This document shows, one piece after another, positions 47,268 through 56,076 of a stretch of 64,000 nt of DNA. This DNA is from Tatumella punctata (GTDB lineage: Bacteria > Pseudomonadota > Gammaproteobacteria > Enterobacterales > Enterobacteriaceae), in contig NZ_BAAAFW010000050.1 in the NCBI RefSeq assembly GCF_039523735.1, positions 1 to 64,000 of the forward strand, in the 5' to 3' direction. Every line of letters starts with the position of its first letter. Within the stretch, counting starts at the first letter, position 1. The notes under the pieces are model-generated. The model was given only the letters and a program-made list of their open reading frames with translations, did no database searches and was not told the origin of the DNA. The position numbers and the translations under genes are program-made.

Positions 47268-47864
47268 TTATCCTTTATAACTATCAACTAACTTAATATT
47301 TTCTCCACCTTCCGATATTTGTTTTTCAATGTTATTAATTCGGACAGGGATGAGATTTTGGCTGTTTCCTATCAGCGGAGTCATTATCGCTTTAGCTATA
47401 GACTTAGCATCATAACCACCACTCTCATTAGTGAATGACACAACAATGTCTAAATGGTAACCGCCGTTGTATTGCCATAAACAACTATTTAAGGTTGTGT
47501 TTTCCCCCCAGCTTTGCATCCCTGTATCATCAGACCTCGCTGTCGCTAAGGCTCCGTCACAGGTGACCATTTTCAATGAGACTCCGCTATTTGCTGCTAA
47601 TGCAGCAAAGTTGGTGTTTGAGAACGCATCACTCATTATGAATCGTCCTGGTTTCTCAGGTAATGATGCTTCCGGAATATTTCTGACTACTGCTAATGAT
47701 GACATCTGAGATTGTATAGCACTAACAACAGAGTCTTCTAATTGGGATGGAGTTTTATTGGTTTTGATATCGTAGATCCAATAGCTTTGTACTGTTTCTA
47801 CTTTCGGTGTTAAGGCACAACCCGATAAAAATAAAGCAGAGAAAAACACCAGCGTCGGTTTCAT
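47268..47864 (-). CDS. hypothetical lipoprotein
   Basis: A 198-residue exported lipoprotein. The signal peptide ends in the lipobox LSGC with Cys16, and residue +2 is Ala, so it should go to the outer membrane under the usual sorting rule. The mature part (YWIYDIKTNKTPSQLEDSVV and later NLIPVRINNIEKQ) matches no family I recognise. It contains two further cysteines (CDGA, CLWQY) that may form a disulfide. The ATG at 47864 follows GAGGATATT. It is oriented away from the pilus operon and is AT-rich like it. A role connected with the pili is possible but not supported by anything seen. Confidence 0.75.
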   Translation of the reverse strand: MKPTLVFFSALFLSGCALTPKVETVQSYWIYDIKTNKTPSQLEDSVVSAIQSQMSSLAVVRNIPEASLPEKPGRFIMSDAFSNTNFAALAANSGVSLKMVTCDGALATARSDDTGMQSWGENTTLNSCLWQYNGGYHLDIVVSFTNESGGYDAKSIAKAIMTPLIGNSQNLIPVRINNIEKQISEGGENIKLVDSYKG

Positions 47865-48055
47865 AATATCCTCAAATCATTAATTATTTTAACGAATGTA
47901 ATGATATATATATATGACTCTAAAAGCACCCGGTAAATTTTGGTTATAAAACAGGCGCTGCGTTAACCGGTAAGTATCAGAACCGCTGTTATCCCGGGTT
48001 AATCTAAACAGCCTGTTTACCGGCTGCTGATGCAGAGAGAGCCCGGTCTCTCAGA
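47865..48055. other. non-coding stretch upstream of the lipoprotein gene
   Basis: AT-rich DNA holding the presumed lipoprotein promoter, with an alternating TATATATATATG run near 47902. Nothing else recognised. Confidence 0.35.
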
Positions 48056-48265
48056 TTACCACTTTCTCATTTTCTCTGACTTGCGTTGAGAACGTTGCTG
48101 TCTCGTACTCCGGTACAATGTATCCCGTTATTTCAACAGTGCAGGTGCTTCTCCGTAATATCTCTCTGCCGGTGCCATATCGCGTATTGTGCTGTGACGA
48201 TGTGTTTCGTTATACCACCGGGTAAATTTATTCACCCGCTGTCCGGCCATCCTGAAATTTATCCC
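48056..48265 (-). pseudogene. IS3-family transposase, C-terminal remnant
   Basis: Read on the minus strand, this segment encodes NKFTRWYNETHRHSTIRDMAPAERYY-type sequence (for example FTRWYNETHRHSTIR). This matches the end of the rve integrase domain of IS3-family OrfB (typical WYN-HRHS-I-TP-ER). It then hits an in-frame TAA after ALLK and continues RDTLYRSTRQQ in the same frame to a final stop at 48056. The 5' part of the gene is missing, and I could not find the IS ends. It is a dead relic that marks past insertion at the border of the pilus cluster. Confidence 0.75.
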
Positions 48266-48700
48266 TATTTATCATCTGCCGAAAGTGTTATGGCAGATTA
48301 ATCTGCTGTTATTATGCGGAATATTATTTTTATTATTTGGCATCATCTTAATAATCACTCGGATAATTATAAATATGAAAAAAATAATTTTTTGTCATAA
48401 AAGTGAAACAAAAATGCAGACCCTGTAGTTATTATAATGATAATAACTTACCTTCAAATAAACAAAGTGATCATTAACCAGCTAATTAGTTTTAAAATCT
48501 GTTTATTTATTTTTTTTTGTGGTTTAGTGTTGGTATTTGTTGGTTATACATCCAGATTAAAGAGGTATCATCTTATTTAGGTTGCATGGTAAGGATTTCG
48601 TAAACTTTTGTTTGCTTAAGTAAATCAGGCTCCTTATACTGAATTTAATGATTAACAATTAGTGCTATTTAATATTTATTCTGGCCAGAGAAAATAATCA
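48266..48700. promoter_or_regulatory. AT-rich leader region of the pil operon
   Basis: A strongly AT-rich stretch with long T- and A-rich runs and no coding ORF. It should contain the pil operon promoter. Such composition is typical of H-NS-silenced acquired DNA. I could not assign a specific promoter or operator. Confidence 0.5.
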
Positions 48701-49084
48701 GTGACTAGGAATATAGTATTTTTACTTGTGACATTTTTACTATTTTCTCCGATGGTAAATGCTGCCGGATATAGCCAGTTTTCGGGGGATAGTTATCCCC
48801 CGGTGATCAGCAGAAAACAAAATTATGACATTCCGGCGGGGATGACTCTGAAGCAAGGAATGGTGCAATGGTCTGCCGAAACAGGCTGTGATATCCGCGG
48901 AATGGAGCACTGGGAAATAATCTGGGAGACGTATGTAGATTATCCTGTCGATGCACCTCTTATTTTTCAGGGAGATTATTTATCCTCGGTGACAAAAATA
49001 ATTAACCTGTATTCAGCAGCACAGATACCACTGTATGCTCATATTCATCAGAGTCAGTGTCTGGTGGTAATCGATACCCGCTAA
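48701..49084 (+). CDS. pilL: PilL-like TcpQ-domain protein of the type IVb pilus
   Basis: A 127-residue exported protein. A signal peptide (FLLVTFLLFSPMVNAAG) is followed by a single TcpQ/PilL C-terminal domain: TLKQGMVQWSAETGC near residue 49, then FQGDYLSSVTKIINLY and CLVVID. In V. cholerae TcpQ helps the secretin assemble; PilL of R64 is a longer protein of about 350 residues, so this is a short form with only the C-terminal domain. The start is GTG at 48701 without a strong ribosome site. It is the first gene of the pil operon, 11 bp before pilM. Confidence 0.75.
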   Translation: MTRNIVFLLVTFLLFSPMVNAAGYSQFSGDSYPPVISRKQNYDIPAGMTLKQGMVQWSAETGCDIRGMEHWEIIWETYVDYPVDAPLIFQGDYLSSVTKIINLYSAAQIPLYAHIHQSQCLVVIDTR

Positions 49085-49095
49085 GAGTCCGTATT

Positions 49096-49497
49096 ATGTA
49101 CTACTGGATCTTATCAGTTTTTCTCGGGGGATTATTATTCAGTTTTTTGTCACCACAGGAGCAGGTTCAGACAGAGATCAGTGACCAGAATTGCCAGCGT
49201 CAGGCGATATTTTTCCTGCATGCCGTGGCACGGTGGCAGTATTCAGACGCGGATATGCCGGAGAAAGACATCAGCGGCGAGATCATTCTGCATTACGAGC
49301 AGCGTGGCGGACAGCATTTTATATGGACGGCGGATAAGCCCGGATTAACAGGCTGTCTGATGCTACTCAGTCATCATAGCAGACTGTTTTATACACTGCG
49401 TTCTCAGCAGCTATATGACATGGAGGGAAAAGCAGTCAGTATTGATATCCCTCCTGATATCAGTGACGGAAGTATTATTTATTATTACCAGGAATAA
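49096..49497 (+). CDS. pilM: PilM-like type IVb pilus protein
   Basis: A 133-residue protein with one N-terminal membrane anchor (YWILSVFLGGLLFSFL) and a small extracytoplasmic domain. Length, order and the PilM-typical layout (AIFFLHAVARWQYSDAD after the anchor) fit PilM of the R64/IncI thin-pilus system, a protein needed for pilus formation with unclear role. The ATG at 49096 follows AAGAGTCCGTATT; an earlier frame start lies inside pilL. It precedes the secretin gene pilN, as in R64. Confidence 0.75.
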   Translation: MYYWILSVFLGGLLFSFLSPQEQVQTEISDQNCQRQAIFFLHAVARWQYSDADMPEKDISGEIILHYEQRGGQHFIWTADKPGLTGCLMLLSHHSRLFYTLRSQQLYDMEGKAVSIDIPPDISDGSIIYYYQE

Positions 49498-49505
49498 AAT
49501 GGTTT

Positions 49506-51125
49506 ATGAATTTCAAAAAAAATACCACACTGGCAATGTTATCATTAGTTTTTGTTCAATTATCCGGCTGTAGCAGCTGGCAGAGAATAAGTGACATTGA
49601 AAAAAATAATAATCAACTGACGTCACAAGCCGATGCTATGATGCCATTTAATAAGTCGCATCCCTATGTTATTAATGAACAGTATCAATGGATTAATCCG
49701 GAACCATTAAATAACTCCCGTAGCAGTCACAGCAATTTGCCTGCCTGTAATCTGACCATTAATCATCCGGGTGATATCCGGCTTGAAGCGATTTCTTCAC
49801 TGATTACCGAACAGTGTCATATTCCTGTCACAATCACTCCCGATGCACTGAATAAACAAGACAGTACCGAAGGTTATACTACCCGTGAACCTGCCATGAA
49901 CGATCTTTTACCCGAAAGCGGGGCGCCGGATAATACAATCTCCGCCAACTCCGGACTGAATAATATTTTCTGGCAGGGACCGGTATCCGGACTGCTGGAT
50001 AATATCACTGCCCGCCAGGGACTGAGCTGGGAATATCAGGGGCAGCGGGTTGTTATCTCTTACCTGGCGACCAAAACATTCCCTGTATTATTTATGGATA
50101 ATAATGCCAGCTTTTATTCCCGCACGGTCAGTGGCACGACTTCCTCTCAAAATCAGAATAATACAACCACGGCCGGCAGTCAGAACGCGACAAACGGGGC
50201 TGATAAAGATTCGGACACCACCTCTCAGTCGACCACTATGGAAATTAAGTCCGGCTTGTATCGTGATATTGCCAGTACTATTTCGATGATGCTGACACCG
50301 GGAAAAGGGCGTATGAATCTCACGGATGGTGTGCTTACGGTTCGCGATACCCCGCAGGTATTGAGTGATGTCGGTCGTTATATCAGTGATCGTAATACGC
50401 AGCTCAACCGCCAGGTTGTCCTGAATGTGCAGGTCTATAGTATTGATAATAAAGATAACGATCAGCTGGGCATTGACTGGAAAGCTGTCTTCAATAACAG
50501 CAATCTGGGCCTGTCACTGACATCACCTTATTCAGATGCAGCCAGTGAAATGATGAGCAGTGGTATCTCGATTCTGGACGGTAAAGGTAAAGGCAGTACG
50601 GCCCTGGTGAAGGCTCTGGCTGAACAGACACATCTCAGTGTTGTTACCCAGTTATCCAGTATGACCACTAACCTGTCAGCGGTTCCTGTGCAGGTTGCTT
50701 TACAGCAGGATTATGCCTCCGATACCAGTACCGAGAATACGGCGAATGTCGGTTCTTCCAGCAGTATCAGCAAGTCGACGATAACCACCGGCCTGAATAT
50801 GACTATCCTGCCGTATCTGATGCCGGATTCTACCCGTATGCAGCTCCAGTTCGCGATTAATATGTCAGATGATCCGACCTTCCGCACCTTTACCAGCCAG
50901 AATGCATCCATTGAACTGATGAAAACCCGGATGAAAATCTTTACCCAGCGGGTATTGATGCAGTCAGGCCAGACTCTGGTGCTGAGCGGGTATCAGTCGG
51001 TCAGCAACAGTGACGATCACCAGGGCGTTAACCATTCACATTTCTTCCTGTTTGGTGGCGGAGAGGGTGGCAGTAAAGGGAAGTCGGCACTGGTTATTCT
51101 GATCACTCCGGTACTGATGGGGTGA
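49506..51125 (+). CDS. pilN: outer-membrane secretin lipoprotein PilN
   Basis: PilN forms the outer-membrane pore for the pilus. It has 539 residues with a lipoprotein signal ending in LSGC (Cys22). After an N-terminal domain and a Ser/Asn/Thr-rich stretch (about 205-245), N-type ring domains (LNRQVVLNVQVYSIDNKDNDQLG) and the secretin core (VQVALQQDYASDT; TGLNMTILPYLMPDSTRMQLQF; ending LVILITPVLMG) follow. This is the R64 PilN / TcpC / BfpB type. Its stop overlaps the possible GTG of pilO. Confidence 0.92.
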   Translation: MNFKKNTTLAMLSLVFVQLSGCSSWQRISDIEKNNNQLTSQADAMMPFNKSHPYVINEQYQWINPEPLNNSRSSHSNLPACNLTINHPGDIRLEAISSLITEQCHIPVTITPDALNKQDSTEGYTTREPAMNDLLPESGAPDNTISANSGLNNIFWQGPVSGLLDNITARQGLSWEYQGQRVVISYLATKTFPVLFMDNNASFYSRTVSGTTSSQNQNNTTTAGSQNATNGADKDSDTTSQSTTMEIKSGLYRDIASTISMMLTPGKGRMNLTDGVLTVRDTPQVLSDVGRYISDRNTQLNRQVVLNVQVYSIDNKDNDQLGIDWKAVFNNSNLGLSLTSPYSDAASEMMSSGISILDGKGKGSTALVKALAEQTHLSVVTQLSSMTTNLSAVPVQVALQQDYASDTSTENTANVGSSSSISKSTITTGLNMTILPYLMPDSTRMQLQFAINMSDDPTFRTFTSQNASIELMKTRMKIFTQRVLMQSGQTLVLSGYQSVSNSDDHQGVNHSHFFLFGGGEGGSKGKSALVILITPVLMG

Positions 51126-51130
51126 CAGTG

Positions 51131-52399
51131 ATGTCGGGGATAAAACCATATTGCATCCTGCACGCCGGCCGGCAACTGGTGCTGGGGCTGGAGTGGCGTT
51201 ACCTGCCGGTCCGGGGAGCGCGTAAAATCCGGCAGAGACTGCCTGATGTACCGCATATTTTCCGCGTTATTCTGACCCCGGAAGCAGCCGGAGACCCGGG
51301 CTGTCTGCTGGGAACGATCGAACTCTCCCCGGACAACAAAGGACGGGAAAAAAGCTATCCGCTGGCACTGATCGTGCTCCGGGAAATGCCAGCCGACAGT
51401 TATGCCGTCTGCCGGCTGGAAAAAGGGCTGTATTGGTTTATTGCCAAAGCCGGAAAGGAGTTATCACCTTTCAGCGATCGTCTGGGGAGTCTCGATGAGA
51501 TCCGGCAGCATATCCGGCAATTTTTGCTGCTCAACCGGCCCGATATTCAGTGGCATGAATACCGTACGCCAGGCGGGGAGGGGAAAGGAGACGGGATCGC
51601 GGGTCTGTGTCTTGATGATTTATTGCCACAGTCTTCGCCGCTGCCGCGTAAGTTCAGACTGAAAGCGTCAGGTCACCGTTCCCGGCTCAGAGTGGCCGGC
51701 GGGCTGCTGGTGCTCTGCGCACTGGTGATTTCCGGACTGTTATGGCGGAACAACTGGCAACAGCAGCAGCGTATTGATGCTGCGCAACGCTACTTACTGC
51801 AGCAGAAACGTCAGCAGGCCGCCGGGCAGCCGACACTGCCGTGGGCACATCAGCCCGCTTTCAGTGACGCGCTTGCCGCCTGCCAGCAGCATCTGGTTAG
51901 TCTGCCGGTGATGATTGCGGACTGGGGACTCAGCCATGTCAGTTGTACTGCTGAGCCGGCACATGTACTGGCCCGCTATTCAATGCAAGGGACAGGCACC
52001 ATTGATGACTTTATCCGCGGGTTGTCGGCAGATGGCCTTAGCCCGCAGGCTTACCGCTTTAACCTGCCGGGTGCCGGTGATGAAGCTGAGTTACAACTTG
52101 CCCTGCCTGCGGTTGCTGTACATCACACGGCAGCGGCGACAACGGTATCTTTAACGGCGCTGGTGAGTCTGGCACAACGTACCCACAGTCAATTGCAGCT
52201 GTCAGAACGCGAGACGATTGCCGGTGCTGCGCACTATTCTGTGCGTACATTTACGCTGGTGACAGGTTTAAGTCCGCGTTTATTACTGAGCTCTGCTGTG
52301 ATGCAGGCTCAGAACCTCAGTTTTATCCGGCTGGATATCAGCAGAACGGAAGGCAAATTATTGTTCACGGTGGAAGGACGTTTATATGAAATTGATTAA
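51131..52399 (+). CDS. pilO: PilO-like type IVb pilus accessory protein
   Basis: A 422-residue protein in two halves: a cytoplasmic N-terminal part (to about residue 178), one transmembrane helix (GGLLVLCALVISGLLW), and a periplasmic C-terminal part with a glutamine-rich coil (QQQQRIDAAQRYLLQQKRQ). This is the layout of PilO2/PilO of the R64 thin pilus, an inner-membrane assembly component. The ATG at 51131 is preferred; a GTG at 51122 overlapping pilN is the alternative. It overlaps pilP by 14 nt. Confidence 0.82.
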   Translation: MSGIKPYCILHAGRQLVLGLEWRYLPVRGARKIRQRLPDVPHIFRVILTPEAAGDPGCLLGTIELSPDNKGREKSYPLALIVLREMPADSYAVCRLEKGLYWFIAKAGKELSPFSDRLGSLDEIRQHIRQFLLLNRPDIQWHEYRTPGGEGKGDGIAGLCLDDLLPQSSPLPRKFRLKASGHRSRLRVAGGLLVLCALVISGLLWRNNWQQQQRIDAAQRYLLQQKRQQAAGQPTLPWAHQPAFSDALAACQQHLVSLPVMIADWGLSHVSCTAEPAHVLARYSMQGTGTIDDFIRGLSADGLSPQAYRFNLPGAGDEAELQLALPAVAVHHTAAATTVSLTALVSLAQRTHSQLQLSERETIAGAAHYSVRTFTLVTGLSPRLLLSSAVMQAQNLSFIRLDISRTEGKLLFTVEGRLYEID

Positions 52400-52916
52400 T
52401 TTCAGCATACGGGGCGTCCTGATCGGCTTGATATATGGCGGCCGGGCGCTGGCAGCCGATCCGGCGAACGGATATTCTCTGGGTGATCTGGAGAAAATCC
52501 AGGAAGAAACACTGTTTAATCAGGCAAAGCTGGAAAATGCACGGGCCCGCAGCGAGCTGGATAAATATCTGCAGGCGAACCAGCCGCCGGTAATGGCCGG
52601 AATATCAGACGGGCAACATTTGCCCGCGGCGGAGAACCCGCCAGTGGCGGACAATATGGCCGGTACCCGGTTAGCGGTTCCGGTAAAAAGTGAACAACAG
52701 CCCGGGTTACCGCTGGTGATCCAAATCTGGGGTAACCGCCAGCAGCTGAATGCCCGGTTACAGATACCGGGCGGGCAACCACTGACTGTCACAAAAAATA
52801 CACTATTACCCGACGGTCAGTACCGTGTTATTGCCATTACTGCCCGGCAAGTGATGATCGGCAGAGCCGGGGAAGCGCCGAAGCTGCTGGCATTCAGCGG
52901 GGGTAACAATGATTAA
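52386..52916 (+). CDS. pilP: PilP-like type IV pilus biogenesis protein
   Basis: A 176-residue periplasmic protein with an N-terminal signal segment (GVLIGLIYGGRALA, then ADPANGYS), a charged helix (QEETLFNQAKLENARARSEL) and a C-terminal beta-rich domain (LPLVIQIWGNRQQL; GQYRVIAITARQVMI). This is the R64 PilP arrangement and links inner-membrane and secretin parts. It overlaps pilO at its start and pilQ by eight bases at its end. Confidence 0.82.
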   Translation: MKLINFSIRGVLIGLIYGGRALAADPANGYSLGDLEKIQEETLFNQAKLENARARSELDKYLQANQPPVMAGISDGQHLPAAENPPVADNMAGTRLAVPVKSEQQPGLPLVIQIWGNRQQLNARLQIPGGQPLTVTKNTLLPDGQYRVIAITARQVMIGRAGEAPKLLAFSGGNND

Positions 52917-54396
52917 TCGCCAGGATATTTCTGCGTATATCTATATCGATCATTCAGCAGAGGAACCCAGGGTCTATTTCTCTGAAGCTCACCGCCATGA
53001 CCCTCTGACAGCCTCGGCACTGGCGGGCTTACTGCGTCAGGCACCCGCGACCCGGTTTGAACCGGTGCATCTTGATCAACTGCGCCAGTTACAGAGCAGT
53101 CAGGACAGTGGCCGGGCAGCCACGGAGATGAGCCGTTCAGAGCAACAGTCACGGGTGATCAGCTATTTTCGTCAGGCGGTGAAGCTGAATGCGTCAGATA
53201 TTCACCTGCTGATTGGCTATCAGGATGTCACCCTGGTACAGCTGCGGATCCATGGCCAGCTCCGGACTGTGGCGCAACTGGAGCGTGAAGAAGGTTTGCA
53301 GTTGGCGGCCACCATCGTACTCTCTATGTGCGATGTGACCGAAAAGAGTTTTAATGCCAACAGAGCTCAGGATGGCCGGTTACGCAGCGAGTTTGTCGGA
53401 CAACTGGGGATTTTCGGCGCACGTTATGCCCACACACCTGCTGAATTCGGCTTATATGTTGTTATGCGTCTATTACCTGATGACAGTGAATCACTGCCGA
53501 CACCGCACGGACTGGGATTCCTGCCAGCACAACAGACATTAATTACCCGTATGCTAAGCCGTCCGGAAGGGATCATTATTATTTCCGGGCCGACGGGGTC
53601 CGGTAAAAGTACGTCTCTGCGCTGTTTCAGCCGGCTTTATCTACAGCAGAGTTTAGAGAGTAAACGACTGTTAACGATTGAGGATCCGCCCGAAGGGATG
53701 ATCCCGGGTGCGGTACAGACACCGGTAATTGCCGATCGTACCGATCCGCAAGCGCTAAGCCAGGCATGGTCGCGCGGGATCTCTTCGGCGCTGCGTCTGG
53801 ATCCTGACGCAATGATCATCGGTGAGATCCGTGATCATAACTCGGTCAGAGCAGCCCTGAGTGCTGCAAAGTCTGGCCATCTGGTACAAACAACACTGCA
53901 CGCCAACGACGCTATCGGGATTCTTGAGCGACTGACGGACACCCTGCGGGTGCCGTTGCCCGAAATTGCCGATGCTCAGCTGGTGATTGGTCTGATAGCA
54001 CAGCGGCTGATTGCGGTACTTTGTCCGAATTGCAAACTGAGCTGGCAGCAAAAATTACCCTTTCTGTCCGGACAACAGCGGGAATTTCTGCAGCAACATT
54101 GTGATGCAGAAAAACTCTGTTTCCGTCATCCGGACGGATGTCCTGAGTGCTGGCAGGGTACCGTCGGCCGGAAAATGATCGCTGAGGTGATCCGGCCTGA
54201 TGCGCGGTTTATGGAACTGTATCGCTATAAAGGTAAAGCAGCAGCCCGTGATTACTGGCTGGAACACCAGCAGGGGATTACCCGTACCGCCCATCTGAAA
54301 GATTATCTCCGCCAGGGGATGGCCGATCCCCTCGAAGCCGATTTGATCAGTCCTTTAGATGAAGATCATATAGCGCAGGGAGGTGGCGGGCAATGA
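52909..54396 (+). CDS. pilQ: pilus assembly ATPase PilQ (GspE/PulE family)
   Basis: The cytoplasmic ATPase that drives pilus extension, 495 residues. After an N-terminal domain, the core shows ISGPTGSGKSTSLR (Walker A, near residue 224), the Asp box LLTIEDPPEG, Walker B DPDAMIIGEIRD near 300 and the His box TTLHANDAI. The tetracysteine zinc motif is CPNC near 371 paired with CPEC near 411. No second, retraction-type ATPase gene is present: the PilT of this operon is a different protein. It overlaps pilR by four bases. Confidence 0.94.
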   Translation: MINRQDISAYIYIDHSAEEPRVYFSEAHRHDPLTASALAGLLRQAPATRFEPVHLDQLRQLQSSQDSGRAATEMSRSEQQSRVISYFRQAVKLNASDIHLLIGYQDVTLVQLRIHGQLRTVAQLEREEGLQLAATIVLSMCDVTEKSFNANRAQDGRLRSEFVGQLGIFGARYAHTPAEFGLYVVMRLLPDDSESLPTPHGLGFLPAQQTLITRMLSRPEGIIIISGPTGSGKSTSLRCFSRLYLQQSLESKRLLTIEDPPEGMIPGAVQTPVIADRTDPQALSQAWSRGISSALRLDPDAMIIGEIRDHNSVRAALSAAKSGHLVQTTLHANDAIGILERLTDTLRVPLPEIADAQLVIGLIAQRLIAVLCPNCKLSWQQKLPFLSGQQREFLQQHCDAEKLCFRHPDGCPECWQGTVGRKMIAEVIRPDARFMELYRYKGKAAARDYWLEHQQGITRTAHLKDYLRQGMADPLEADLISPLDEDHIAQGGGGQ

Positions 54397-55475
54397 AACA
54401 GAGTCTGCCGTGGCGTGAGCACAGTGAACGCCTGAGCCGTCAGCTGGCATTAAAAACTTTTTCCGGTAATGACCGGATCAGTCTGTACGATGATTTAGCT
54501 TTTTTACTGGAAAACCAGTTCAAACTGGCTGATGCCGTTAATACGCTGATCCTCAGTGATCGTTCGGCAAAAAGCCCGCGGGTTTACTGCCTGCAGGACA
54601 TCGCTGAAGCACTGACCTGCGGTATGTCGCTGGATAAAGGTTTACGTGGCTGGGTGCCGGAACAGGAACTTTTACTTCTCAGTACCGGCGTCAGTGACGG
54701 AGATCTTGCTGCCGCGATTCGCCGTGCCATGACCATCGCCAGAGCAACAAAGGAGATGCGTTCCGCCTGCAGTTCGGCACTGGCTTACCCGTGCCTGCTG
54801 CTGGTGTCTTGTCTGTTTATGGTTCAGCTGGTCAGCCATCGTTTTCTTCCGCGTCTGGCGGCGCTGGTCAGTGAAGACCAGTGGCAGGGATCACTGCGTG
54901 CTTTATCTGTCCTGTCCCGCGGCCTGAGCGATAACCTATTGTTCATTATCACAGGCACTATTTTACTGCTGGCGTGGGTTATCTGGTCACTGCCTAATCT
55001 GACAGGGCGGGTACGCTGCCATCTGCTTGATCACCTGCTGCCGTGGAAACTGTACCGGGATATTCAGGGTGTCAGCTTCCTGCTGAATATTTCTGCCTTA
55101 TTACGTGCTCAGGTAAAAACAGAGCAGAGTCTCCGGCAGTTAATGCAGCGGGCTTCTCCCTGGCTGTACGAAAGGCTGGAGGCCACTTTGCAGCAGGTCT
55201 GGCAGGGTAAACATCTGGGGGCAGCGCTTTTTGCGACGGGCTATGCCTTCCCTTCAGCAGAAACTGTCAAAAAGCTACGGGTACTGACTGCCGCAGATAA
55301 TGCGGAAAATATTATTGAGAATTTTGCCAGTGACTGGCTGGTAAAAACAGTTCAGCAGATCAAGAGAACGGCAACAATGACAGGATATGTCTGCCTTAGC
55401 CTGAATGCCGGCTACATGATTTTAATTCTGCTTTCTACCCAGGATCTGAACAATCTTATTTCGGTGCATCAATGA
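54393..55475 (+). CDS. pilR: inner-membrane platform protein PilR (GspF/PilC family)
   Basis: A 360-residue polytopic protein of the GspF family, with two copies of the GspF domain and transmembrane segments near 130-150 (LAYPCLLLVSCLFMVQLV), 185-205 (LLFIITGTILLLAWVIW) and the C-terminus (GYVCLSLNAGYMILILL). It is the platform on which the ATPase acts. The start overlaps the pilQ stop (ATGA). The major pilin gene follows after 15 bp. Confidence 0.92.
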   Translation: MKQSLPWREHSERLSRQLALKTFSGNDRISLYDDLAFLLENQFKLADAVNTLILSDRSAKSPRVYCLQDIAEALTCGMSLDKGLRGWVPEQELLLLSTGVSDGDLAAAIRRAMTIARATKEMRSACSSALAYPCLLLVSCLFMVQLVSHRFLPRLAALVSEDQWQGSLRALSVLSRGLSDNLLFIITGTILLLAWVIWSLPNLTGRVRCHLLDHLLPWKLYRDIQGVSFLLNISALLRAQVKTEQSLRQLMQRASPWLYERLEATLQQVWQGKHLGAALFATGYAFPSAETVKKLRVLTAADNAENIIENFASDWLVKTVQQIKRTATMTGYVCLSLNAGYMILILLSTQDLNNLISVHQ

Positions 55476-55490
55476 TCAGAGGAAAAAAAA

Positions 55491-56072
55491 ATGACTACAG
55501 CAACACGGGTACATCGGGGTGCTATCTCGTTGTTCGAAGCCGGAATCTGGATCACTATCTCACTTATTGTTCTGGTGATTGGCATCAGTGTGGGAAGCGG
55601 GTTATTCAGCCGTAATGATACTAATACTGAGATGGGGAATATCAGTGAGTTGATGACCAATACCCGTAATATGCTGAAAGTCGGAGGGAGTTATCAGTTC
55701 GCTTCGGACCGGGAAATGACCGGGGCGCTGATCCGTTTTGGTGGTGCGCCTGGCAATATGGCGATTATGGGAGATAAATCGTCCGGGCAGGCAATTCTGA
55801 ATAACCTGTGGGGGAAAAGTGTCACTCTGGCTCCGGACAGTGTATCAGGACAGGGGAGTGATAGCGGGTTTGTACTGCGCTATGACGGTGTTCCTGACGA
55901 AGCCTGTACCACACTGATCACTAAACTCGGCAGTACCACCTTTATCGATCATATCCGTGTCAACGGCCATGATTATACCAGTAGTCAGGGGGCGGCGATG
56001 GCAGCAGCAGATTGCCAGTCAGCAGAGGGCGGTAAGGATAATAACCGTCTCGAATTTTACAGCGCGAACTGA
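55491..56072 (+). CDS. pilS: major type IVb prepilin PilS
   Basis: The pilin subunit, 193 residues. A 10-residue basic leader ends in HRG; then comes AISLFEAGIWITISLIVLV, the hydrophobic assembly helix with its glutamate. The C-terminal globular domain has two cysteines (ACTTL and DCQSA) that should form the D-loop disulfide. Counting from Gly10, the conserved Glu is at +6 rather than the usual +5; cleavage after Ala11 would restore +5. The ribosome site is AGAGGAAAAAAA before the ATG. Confidence 0.9.
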   Translation: MTTATRVHRGAISLFEAGIWITISLIVLVIGISVGSGLFSRNDTNTEMGNISELMTNTRNMLKVGGSYQFASDREMTGALIRFGGAPGNMAIMGDKSSGQAILNNLWGKSVTLAPDSVSGQGSDSGFVLRYDGVPDEACTTLITKLGSTTFIDHIRVNGHDYTSSQGAAMAAADCQSAEGGKDNNRLEFYSAN

Positions 56073-56076
56073 CAGC

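Noticed and set aside
48086..48301. 71-residue plus-strand frame before the pil operon
   Set aside because: It is the antisense of the IS3-family transposase relic, which reads convincingly on the minus strand.
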